Below are positions 8,614 through 14,697 of a stretch of DNA of 41,454 nucleotides, piece after piece. The DNA comes from an uncultured Hyphomicrobiales bacterium (lineage in GTDB: Bacteria; Pseudomonadota; Alphaproteobacteria; Rhizobiales; Xanthobacteraceae), in NCBI GenBank assembly GCA_903878085.1, contig CAIRGJ010000010.1:1-41454 (forward strand). Direction: 5' to 3'. Position numbers and translations under genes: made by a program. Numbering within the stretch: position 1 is the first letter of the stretch; each line of letters opens with the position of its first letter. The notes beneath the pieces were generated by a model. The model did no database searches. It worked only from the letters and a program-made list of their open reading frames with translations, and was not told the origin of the DNA.

Positions 8614-9522
8614 TTAGTTGGCCGCGGTGCCACGGGTGACGATGGAAGCGACGCCGGCGACGACGCGATCGAGCAGGAACCCGACGATTCCGATGTAGGC
8701 GAGAGCGACGAAGATGTCGGGCAGGCGGGAGGAATTCCACGCATCCCAAATAAAGAAGCCGATGCCGACGCCGCCGGTCAGCATTTCCGCGGCGACAATG
8801 GCAAGCCATGACAGGCCGATACCGATGCGCAGGCCCGTAAAGATGTAGGGCGCCGCCGACGGGATCATGATCTTGGTGAAGAACTCGAACGGATTGAGGC
8901 GCAGCACCGCGGCGACGTTGCGGTAGTCCTGCGGAATATTGCGGATGCCGACCGCGGTATTGATGATGATCGGCCAGATGGAGGTGATGAAGATGACGAA
9001 GATCGCCGACGGCTGACTATCGCGAAACGCGGCAAGCGAAATCGGCAGCCAGGCCAAGGGCGAGATTGTACGCAGCACCTGGAAGATCGGATCGAGGCCG
9101 CGCATCGCCCAGACCGACTGGCCGATCAGCGTACCGAGCATGATGCCAAACAATGCAGCCAAGCCGTAGCCGATGGCAACGCGCTGCAACGAGATCAGCA
9201 CGCGCAAGCCAAGGCCGATGTCCTGGGGCCCGTTCACGAAGAACGGATTGACTATCAAATCGCGAGCTTCCGACCAGATCTTGGTCGGTGCAGGCAACGT
9301 CGCGCCCGGACGCATGCAGAGCACCTGCCACACAATCATCAACAACGCGATCATCGCCAGCGGCGGGATCACCGCGGCGGCCACCTTGCCGAGCGTCGCG
9401 CGCAGGCGGGTATTCATCGCCTTTTGCCTAAGCGGCAAGGCCAAGACTTTCGCAGCGGCAGGCGCGGCCGGAGCCGAGGGTATGCTGGCCGAGATTTCGG
9501 ATTTCGCCACTGGCATGTTCAT
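8614..9522 (-). CDS. nrtB: Nitrate ABC transporter permease
   Basis: This 302-residue inner-membrane protein is a permease of the NrtB/SsuC/TauC family. A 45-residue cytoplasmic N-terminal arm is followed by a hydrophobic segment (VIPPLAMIALLMIVWQVL) and about five further membrane segments. The EAA-type cytoplasmic loop that docks the ATPase is visible in the stretch RNIPQDYRNVAAVLRLNPFE. The ATG at 9522 has CGGAG about ten bases upstream. It lies 62 bases downstream of nrtA; that gap contains a stable hairpin. Confidence 0.93.
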   Translation of the reverse strand: MNMPVAKSEISASIPSAPAAPAAAKVLALPLRQKAMNTRLRATLGKVAAAVIPPLAMIALLMIVWQVLCMRPGATLPAPTKIWSEARDLIVNPFFVNGPQDIGLGLRVLISLQRVAIGYGLAALFGIMLGTLIGQSVWAMRGLDPIFQVLRTISPLAWLPISLAAFRDSQPSAIFVIFITSIWPIIINTAVGIRNIPQDYRNVAAVLRLNPFEFFTKIMIPSAAPYIFTGLRIGIGLSWLAIVAAEMLTGGVGIGFFIWDAWNSSRLPDIFVALAYIGIVGFLLDRVVAGVASIVTRGTAAN

Positions 9523-9553
9523 CGCGTGAATGCTCCGGTTAAACGAAGAGATC

Positions 9554-9577
9554 GGGCCGCCCGCGAACGGGCAGCCC
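9554..9577 (-). promoter_or_regulatory. Intercistronic hairpin between nrtA and nrtB
   Basis: On the coding strand GGGCTGCCCG, a TTCG loop and CGGGCGGCCC form a 10-pair stem with one G-T pair. No T-run follows, so it is not a full intrinsic terminator. Such stems behind a binding-protein gene often slow 3' decay and keep more of the binding protein than of the permease. That role is inference. Confidence 0.6.
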
Positions 9578-9584
9578 GTAAGCG

Positions 9585-10904
9585 TCAGACCTCGACGCGC
9601 TTGATGGCGAGGCTCTTGAGATAGGCGGAAGGGTTTTCCGGATCGAAGACCTTGCCGTCGAAGAAGGTCTCCTTGCCGCGCGAGGTCGAGGCCGGGATAT
9701 CGGCCGCGGCGACGCCGAGCGTCTTGGCGGCATCACGCCACATGTCCTCGCGGTTCACCTTGTCGACCAGCGCCTTGACGTCGGTTGTGCCTTCGAACTT
9801 GCCCCAGCGGATGTCCTCGGTGACGAACCAGGCGTCGTGGCTCTTGAACGGATACGAGGCGTGATCGCTCCAGAACTTCATATATTCTTTGGTGCCGGTG
9901 GCGACGCGGCCGTTGCCGTAATTGATGTCGCCCTTGGCGCGTCCGACGATGTCGGCGACCGGCACGTTGAACCACTGCCGCTTGCCGACGATCTCCGACA
10001 TCTCTTGCTTATTTTCCATCTTCTCGCACCACTGCTGCGCTTCCATCACGGCCATCAGAATGGCCTTCGCAGCGTTCGGGTTCTTGTCGACCCAGGCGGC
10101 GCGCATGCCGAGCGCCTTTTCGGGGTGCTTCGACCAGATCTCGCCGGTCGTGCAGGCGGTGAAGCCGAAGCCCTGATTGACGAGCTGTTCGTTCCACGGC
10201 CCGCCGACACAGAAGGCGTCCATGTTGCCGACCTTCATGTTCGCCACCATTTGCGGCGGCGGCACAACGATGGTGGCGATGTCCTTGTCGGGGTCGATGC
10301 CGCCGGCGGCGATCCAGTAGCGAATCCAGAGGTCATGCGTGCCGCCCGGGAAGGTCATCGCGATCTTCACTTCCTTGCCGGCGGCTTTCTTGGCGGCGAA
10401 GGCGGCTTTCAGAGCGGAGGCGTCGTTGGTAACCTTGAGGTCCTTGTATTCATTCGAGACCGAGATCGCCTGCGCGTCGAGGTTGAGGCGGGCCAGGATG
10501 TACATCGGCGTCGGGACGTTGTTCTGCGTCACCTTGCCGGTCGAGATCAGGTAGGGCATCGGGGTGAGAATGTGCGCGCCATCGATGCCGTTGTTCTCCG
10601 AGCCGAGCACCATGTTATCGCGCGTCGCGCCCCAGGAGGCCTGTTTGGCGACTTCGACGTCCGGCACACCATGCTTGGCGAACAGGCCCTTCTCCTTGGC
10701 AATCACCAGCGGAGAGGCATCCATCAGGGCGATGTAGCCGAGGGTCGCCTTGGTCGTTTCAGGACCCGCGGCCTGCGCGATATGCGCGCCGAACGGAAAT
10801 TGCGCGCCGACCGTGCCGAGCAGTGCTGCGGTGCTGGCGCCGGATTTCAAAAACGAACGGCGGTTGAGTTTGAACTTGCCATCGTTTGTCTTTTTGATCG
10901 TCAT
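9585..10904 (-). CDS. nrtA: Nitrate-binding protein of ABC transporter, Tat-exported
   Basis: This 439-residue protein captures nitrate in the periplasm for NrtB/NrtD. The N-terminus has a twin-arginine signal (LNRRSFLKSG, then a hydrophobic stretch ending AQAAG). The mature part has the NrtA/CmpA features LGYIALMDASPLVIAKE, MTFPGGTHDLWIRYWIAAGG and FCVGGPWNEQLV. The ATG at 10904 is chosen. An in-frame TTG at 10913 lies too close to the AAGGA at about 10916-10920, which is spaced 11 bases from the ATG. This is the first gene after the NasT-type leader and terminator, so its expression should depend on antitermination. Confidence 0.94.
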   Translation of the reverse strand: MTIKKTNDGKFKLNRRSFLKSGASTAALLGTVGAQFPFGAHIAQAAGPETTKATLGYIALMDASPLVIAKEKGLFAKHGVPDVEVAKQASWGATRDNMVLGSENNGIDGAHILTPMPYLISTGKVTQNNVPTPMYILARLNLDAQAISVSNEYKDLKVTNDASALKAAFAAKKAAGKEVKIAMTFPGGTHDLWIRYWIAAGGIDPDKDIATIVVPPPQMVANMKVGNMDAFCVGGPWNEQLVNQGFGFTACTTGEIWSKHPEKALGMRAAWVDKNPNAAKAILMAVMEAQQWCEKMENKQEMSEIVGKRQWFNVPVADIVGRAKGDINYGNGRVATGTKEYMKFWSDHASYPFKSHDAWFVTEDIRWGKFEGTTDVKALVDKVNREDMWRDAAKTLGVAAADIPASTSRGKETFFDGKVFDPENPSAYLKSLAIKRVEV

Positions 10905-10978
10905 TATTCCCAATGTCCTTCTGGTGTTTCGAGTGACCCGGTCTGCCGCTTGCCTGTCCGCCGTCTCGCGCCCGCCCT

Positions 10979-11035
10979 AAAAACAAAAAAGCCGCAGTCT
11001 GAAGCGCACGAACTCCGTGCTCCCCAGACAGCGGC
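10979..11035 (-). terminator. Intrinsic terminator in the nrtA leader
   Basis: On the minus strand the arms GCCGCTGTCTG (11035-11025) and CAGACTGCGGC (11001-10991) pair except for one T-T mismatch. They enclose an inner GCACG/CGTGC stem, and TTTTTTGTTTTT follows directly. The structure ends about 75 bases before the nrtA start, so it acts as an attenuator rather than a gene end. Its upstream arm shares GCTGTC with the ANTAR-type hairpin P2, so the two structures exclude each other. Confidence 0.88.
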
Positions 11036-11060
11036 ATTGCTGTCAGCCCGACATCGGGCT
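11027..11060 (-). promoter_or_regulatory. Tandem ANTAR-target hairpins (NasT antitermination leader)
   Basis: Reading the minus strand, hairpin P1 (11060-11045) is AGCCCG-ATGT-CGGGCT, or a hexaloop GATGTC if the last pair opens. Immediately after it, P2 (11044-11027) is GACAGC, the hexaloop AATGCC, then GCTGTC. P2 fits the known ANTAR target rule of a six-base loop with A at position 1 and G at position 4; P1 keeps only the G. The 3' arm of P2 overlaps the 5' arm of the terminator, so NasT binding would block terminator folding. A further hairpin, AGCGCC-ATAAA-GGCGCT (11078-11062), sits just upstream near the predicted transcript start. Confidence 0.8.
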
Positions 11061-11093
11061 CAGCGCCTTTATGGCGCTTCCAAGTCCTCTCTA

Positions 11094-11110
11094 TTCAAGT
11101 GTCGTGCCAA
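11094..11110 (-). promoter_or_regulatory. Sigma54-type promoter of the nrtA operon
   Basis: The minus strand reads TTGGCACGACACTTGAA, against the sigma54 consensus YTGGCACGRNNNTTGCW. The -24 element is perfect; the -12 element has GA in place of GC. Transcription would start near 11083, just ahead of the leader hairpins, giving a leader of about 180 bases. This matches nitrogen control (NtrC-type) plus nitrate control by NasST. No clear NtrC site was identified. Confidence 0.68.
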
Positions 11111-11138
11111 GACCTCCGATTATAATATTTACGTATTA

Positions 11139-11151
11139 TATCAATCAGTTA
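11139..11151 (+). promoter_or_regulatory. IHF-like site upstream of the sigma54 promoter
   Basis: TATCAATCAGTTA matches the IHF consensus WATCAANNNNTTR at every fixed base. It lies roughly 55-70 bases upstream of the predicted start, where IHF commonly bends DNA at sigma54 promoters. It overlaps the end of a 20-base dyad, TATAATA-N6-TATTATA (11121-11140), in an AT-rich stretch. Confidence 0.55.
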
Positions 11152-11241
11152 GCCGGATTCGGCACCTGCAAAATCTTGAGGCAAAACCTGGTTTATGCTC
11201 AGCGCCAACGCAGGCTGCAAATAAATTGTGCAGTGCAATAA

Positions 11242-12432
11242 TTAACGCACGATCGATAGGCGGGGCCGTTCCGCGCGCCGCGGACGCCACGCTGCGAGAT
11301 GGCCGGCAATGTCGCCGGGCACAAAATCGGGACCGGCGAAGGCGCCGATGCCGTCGCGCGGCTCACCGCCGTTCGGCGATGGGGCTGCGCCAATCACCGC
11401 GTCGTATAGATCGGCGCGGAACACCGCTTGCGCGAGATTGAGGAGTTCTTCCGACAGCGGTGCCTGCCCCCAACGCACGATCTGCGCATAGATCCAGGCG
11501 GCCTGAACCGGATCGGGACGCATCGCGTTGTTGCGGCCGATCAGGATGTACCTATCGCTGCTCCGCGTCGTGCCGTCGGCCGCAACCTTGAGCACGCCGG
11601 TGAGCGTGCGCGCGATCACTTCCGCTTCGACATCGAGCCGCTTACCGACGATGGCCGAAACCGCGGCGAGATTGTTCTTGTCCTCGACATAGTCGGCAGC
11701 GGCGGCGAGCGCGCGAATGAGCGCCGCCAGCGTGTCGGGATGTTCGTTTGCCCAACGCTCGCGCACGGCGAAGACTTTTTCCGTGACGCGCGACTGGATT
11801 TCGCAGGCGAAATGCAGAATGCGGCCGACGCCGAGATCGACGGCCACCGAATTCCACGGCGCGCCGACGCAGAAGCCGTCGACATGACCGCTGGCAAGGC
11901 TGTCCACCATATACGGTGGCGGCAGCACGACGAGACGGACGTCTTCGTCCGGATCGATGCCAGCCGCGGCCATCCAATAACGCAGCTGGTAATTGTGGTG
12001 CGAGAACGGAAAGGTCATGCCGAAGTTCAGCGGCTCGGCATTGCGGTTTTTGCGCTCGGCGACAACCCGCGCCAGCGCGCGCGCCGAGACCGACGGGTCG
12101 GCAATATCACCATCGGCGGCCGCGGCGAGCTCGACGAAGAGCCGCGGCGACACCGTGATGGAATTGCCATTAATGCCGAGATTAAAGGGCGTAATGATGG
12201 GCACGCGGACGTGGCCGATACCGAGGCTGGACGCGACCGCGACCGGCGCCAGAAGATGGGCGGCGTCGAACAGGCCGAGATTGAGCTTGTCGCGGACATT
12301 CGACCACGACACTTCGCGGACCAGATCGACATCGAGGCCTTGCTGCTTGGCAAATCCACCATCGACGGCGACCAGCAGAGCGGCCGCGTCGACCAGCGGG
12401 ATGAAACCGATACGAAGATTGGTGTCGGTCAT
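11242..12432 (-). CDS. nasS: Nitrate/nitrite sensor protein NasS
   Basis: This 396-residue protein is an NrtA-like binding protein without a signal peptide, so it should stay in the cytoplasm. It shares the fold motifs IGFIPLVDAAALLVAVDGGF, MTFPFSHHNYQLRYWMAAAG and FCVGAPWNSVAVDLGVG. Known NasS proteins hold NasT inactive until nitrate or nitrite binds. The open frame extends upstream into nasT, but the ATG at 12432 overlaps the nasT TGA (ATGA) and gives the family length. The stop lies 337 bases before nrtA, with the operon's control region between them. Confidence 0.92.
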   Translation of the reverse strand: MTDTNLRIGFIPLVDAAALLVAVDGGFAKQQGLDVDLVREVSWSNVRDKLNLGLFDAAHLLAPVAVASSLGIGHVRVPIITPFNLGINGNSITVSPRLFVELAAAADGDIADPSVSARALARVVAERKNRNAEPLNFGMTFPFSHHNYQLRYWMAAAGIDPDEDVRLVVLPPPYMVDSLASGHVDGFCVGAPWNSVAVDLGVGRILHFACEIQSRVTEKVFAVRERWANEHPDTLAALIRALAAAADYVEDKNNLAAVSAIVGKRLDVEAEVIARTLTGVLKVAADGTTRSSDRYILIGRNNAMRPDPVQAAWIYAQIVRWGQAPLSEELLNLAQAVFRADLYDAVIGAAPSPNGGEPRDGIGAFAGPDFVPGDIAGHLAAWRPRRAERPRLSIVR

Positions 12433-13142
12433 TTGAACAGCTCCGCGGCGGTGAGTACCGATTGCGCAATCTCGGCGATTTTCTTGTTCTCGTTCATCGC
12501 AGTCTTGCGCAGAAGCGCGTAGGCGTCCTCTTCGCTCAGTTTCTTGGCTTTCATCAAGACGCCCTTGGCGCGGTCGATAACCTTGCGTTCCTGCAGCGCG
12601 TCCTTGGCTTGATCGAGTTCGCCTTGCAGCCGCGCGAAAGCATTGAAACGCGAGATGCACAGATCGAGGATGGTTTTGATGCGATCTTTCTGGAGGTTGC
12701 CGACGATGTAGGCCGACACGCCGGCGTCAACCGAAGCCTGGATCGAGGCGGTGTCGCTCTGGTCGACGAACATCGCGATCGGCCGCTTCACGGCGCGGCT
12801 CACCTGGAACATCTGCTCCAGTTCGTCACGGCTCGGGCTTTCCAGATCGATCAGGATGACGTCGGGGTCCATGGCGTAGACCCGCGCCAGCAGATTGCGG
12901 GTCTCGGCTATGCGCTCCACCAGCGTGAAACCGGCCTCGCGCAAACCATCCTCAAGGATGGCGGCGCGGATCGGGCTTTCATCGACAATAGCGATCTTGA
13001 GCGTCGAATCGCGCTGCCCCGACGGCGACATGCCGCCCTGACGCGACGGCTCCGACCCCTTACGCATCTCAGCCAACAGCTCTGTCCCTCGTGGCGCCTC
13101 ACCCTCAGAGGACCTGATCGCGGTGCCGGCCTGCCGCTTCAT
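12429..13142 (-). CDS. nasT: ANTAR-domain antiterminator NasT
   Basis: This 237-residue regulator has a receiver-like domain (residues 48-165; acidic Asp54, phospho-acceptor-position Asp99 in DVILIDLESP) and a C-terminal ANTAR RNA-binding domain (about 175-232, VIDRAKGVLMKAKKLSEEDAY). NasT binds paired hairpins in nitrate-operon leaders and prevents termination; such a leader is present upstream of nrtA. The ATG at 13142 is preceded by AAGGG at seven bases. A Met at 13031 would give a more usual length, since the first 45 residues are a polar tail rarely seen in the family, so the start is uncertain. Forms a two-gene unit with nasS. Confidence 0.92.
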   Translation of the reverse strand: MKRQAGTAIRSSEGEAPRGTELLAEMRKGSEPSRQGGMSPSGQRDSTLKIAIVDESPIRAAILEDGLREAGFTLVERIAETRNLLARVYAMDPDVILIDLESPSRDELEQMFQVSRAVKRPIAMFVDQSDTASIQASVDAGVSAYIVGNLQKDRIKTILDLCISRFNAFARLQGELDQAKDALQERKVIDRAKGVLMKAKKLSEEDAYALLRKTAMNENKKIAEIAQSVLTAAELFK

Positions 13143-13321
13143 CCTGTTCCCTTCATCATGCAAGACCTATTCCATTCAAAGACATTAAGAGACCCGGTTA
13201 ACCTGCGACCAATCGGCCTGGGGGGCGGTCCTCCGGTACCCACACTGAAATACTCGCCTATTTTTCGAGCAAAGACCGTGCCAGACCGACTTGCTGCTTT
13301 ACACGACAGATTTCTCCGCCG
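13143..13321. promoter_or_regulatory. Upstream region of nasT
   Basis: This stretch should hold the nasT promoter on the minus strand. No convincing -35/-10 pair, sigma54 site or FNR box was found. The long open frames crossing it on both strands look like shadows. The rest of the 508-base gap, to 13650, is taken up by the decayed phosphorylase fragment and about 80 unassigned bases. Confidence 0.35.
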
Positions 13322-13569
13322 CTGGCCGACATGGGCGTGGATCTCGACCAGATTGCGCTGGTTGAGCCGGACGCCGCGCTCGGCAATGGCGGGCTTGGAC
13401 GCTTGGCGGCGTGTTTCATGGACAGCATGGCCGCGCTGAGAATTCCGGCCTACGGCTACGGCATCCGCCACGAGAACAGACTGTTCGCGCAACGCATTCG
13501 CGACGGCCGGAATTTCCGGAAGACTGGCTAGCCTGCGACAATCCGTGGGAATTTTCCCTCGCATCTTAA
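13322..13569 (+). pseudogene. glgP: Remnant of glycogen/starch phosphorylase
   Basis: Plus-strand translation from 13322 gives [19 protein letters not shown], then [20 protein letters not shown] and [21 protein letters not shown]. This is the conserved N-terminal segment of glycogen phosphorylase, covering the substrate-site glycine loop. After about 63 codons the match shifts to another frame (from 13513: [18 protein letters not shown]), then meets TAA at 13567. Nothing before LAD or after WEF looks like phosphorylase. It is a short, frameshifted relic on the opposite strand to both neighbours. No other glycogen gene is seen nearby. Confidence 0.8.
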
Positions 13570-13650
13570 GGAGGTCGCGCGGCGCGGCGCGGGTCTCGCT
13601 ACCGGTTTCACGTCCATTCCCGTCAAGGTGTGGCGGCGCGTCTAGCGCCT

Positions 13651-14625
13651 TCACTCGCCCTTGATATCGAATTCCTTGACGAACTTAGTGTAGTTGTCGG
13701 TCTGGGTGGCGATGAATTTGCCGAACTCCGCGCCGCACGACACCTTCGGATACAAGCCCACCACGTTCAGCTTGCTCTTGACCACCGGCACCTGGATGGC
13801 GGCGGTGAAATATTTCTCGAACTGCGCCAGCATGTCCTTCGGGGCGCCGATCGGCGCGACAAATCCAAACCAGACGCTGGCTTCGATATTCTTGAAGCCC
13901 TGCTCCTCCAAGGTCGGGATGTCCGGCAGCGGTTCGACGCGCTTTTGCGCCGGCACCGCGATGGCGCGCAATCCCTTGCTGTCGATCTGCGCCTTTAAAT
14001 CCGAATAATTGGCGATCACCGCCGTGACGTGGCCGCCGAGCACGGCGTTGACCACTGGCGGCGTTCCAGGGAACGGCACATAGATCAGATCGAGGCCGGC
14101 GGCGCGCTTGAGCAATTCACCGGCGATATGAACGGTCGAAGCCGGACCGGTGCTGCCATACGACAATGTGCCGGGCTTATCCTTCGCAGCCTTCAGGAAA
14201 TCCGCCAGCGTCTTGAATTCCGAGTTGCCGGCAACCGCGATCACGGACGGCGTATCCGCCAGATAGCAGATCGGATCGAAGCTCTTGACCGGATGATAGT
14301 GGTCGGTGGGATGCAGAACCGAACCGAGGATGAACGGGTTCTCGACCAACAGGATAGTCAAACCATCGGGCGACGCGCGGGCCGCGACGTCGGAGCCGAT
14401 GATCGAACCGGCGCCGGGCCGGTTTTCGACCACGAATGACGGACCGCCGCTTTCGGTGATCTGCTGCGCCAAGACGCGGGTGATCACATCGCCGGCGCCG
14501 CCGGCCGGATAAGGCACGATAATGCGAACCGATTTGCCGACGAGGCTCTGCGCCTGCGTCGAATGCCCGGTAAGCAAGAGCAACGCGCTCATCACAACTG
14601 AAGTCAGCACCCCCGAAACCCGCAT
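13651..14625 (-). CDS. Bug-family (TctC-like) periplasmic substrate-binding protein
   Basis: This 324-residue secreted protein belongs to the Bug family, extracytoplasmic receptors of tripartite tricarboxylate transporters. It has a signal peptide (residues 1-25, ending STQAQS), the VRIIVPYPAGGAGDVITRVLA ligand-loop motif in two parts, VVENRPGAGSIIGSD, and the YVPFPGTPPVVNAVLGGHV region. The ATG at 14625 has GAGGA eight bases upstream. No TctA/TctB membrane genes are in the window, which is common for Bug genes. A carboxylate ligand is likely, but its identity cannot be read from the sequence. A second, divergent paralogue lies at 17127-18110. Confidence 0.9.
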   Translation of the reverse strand: MRVSGVLTSVVMSALLLLTGHSTQAQSLVGKSVRIIVPYPAGGAGDVITRVLAQQITESGGPSFVVENRPGAGSIIGSDVAARASPDGLTILLVENPFILGSVLHPTDHYHPVKSFDPICYLADTPSVIAVAGNSEFKTLADFLKAAKDKPGTLSYGSTGPASTVHIAGELLKRAAGLDLIYVPFPGTPPVVNAVLGGHVTAVIANYSDLKAQIDSKGLRAIAVPAQKRVEPLPDIPTLEEQGFKNIEASVWFGFVAPIGAPKDMLAQFEKYFTAAIQVPVVKSKLNVVGLYPKVSCGAEFGKFIATQTDNYTKFVKEFDIKGE

Positions 14626-14697
14626 CGTCGTTTCCTCGTTTTTGAATTTTATGGAGTGAGCTTGGATCGATTTAGCGGCGGCCGCAAGCGCCCGCTG

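Noticed and set aside
9554-9577. Full intrinsic terminator between nrtA and nrtB
   Set aside because: Strong stem but no T-run; kept only as an intercistronic hairpin.
11226-11238. Possible NtrC site TTGTGCAGTGCAA
   Set aside because: Symmetry is weak and the spacing between half-sites does not fit the NtrC consensus.
9837-11441. 534-codon plus-strand frame crossing the nrtA leader
   Set aside because: Antisense to nrtA and runs through the terminator and promoter; no domain match. Considered as a possible antisense transcript but no promoter was seen.
12433-12660. In-frame upstream extension of nasS by 76 codons
   Set aside because: Would lie inside nasT in another frame. The ATG at 12432 in an ATGA overlap gives the expected family length.
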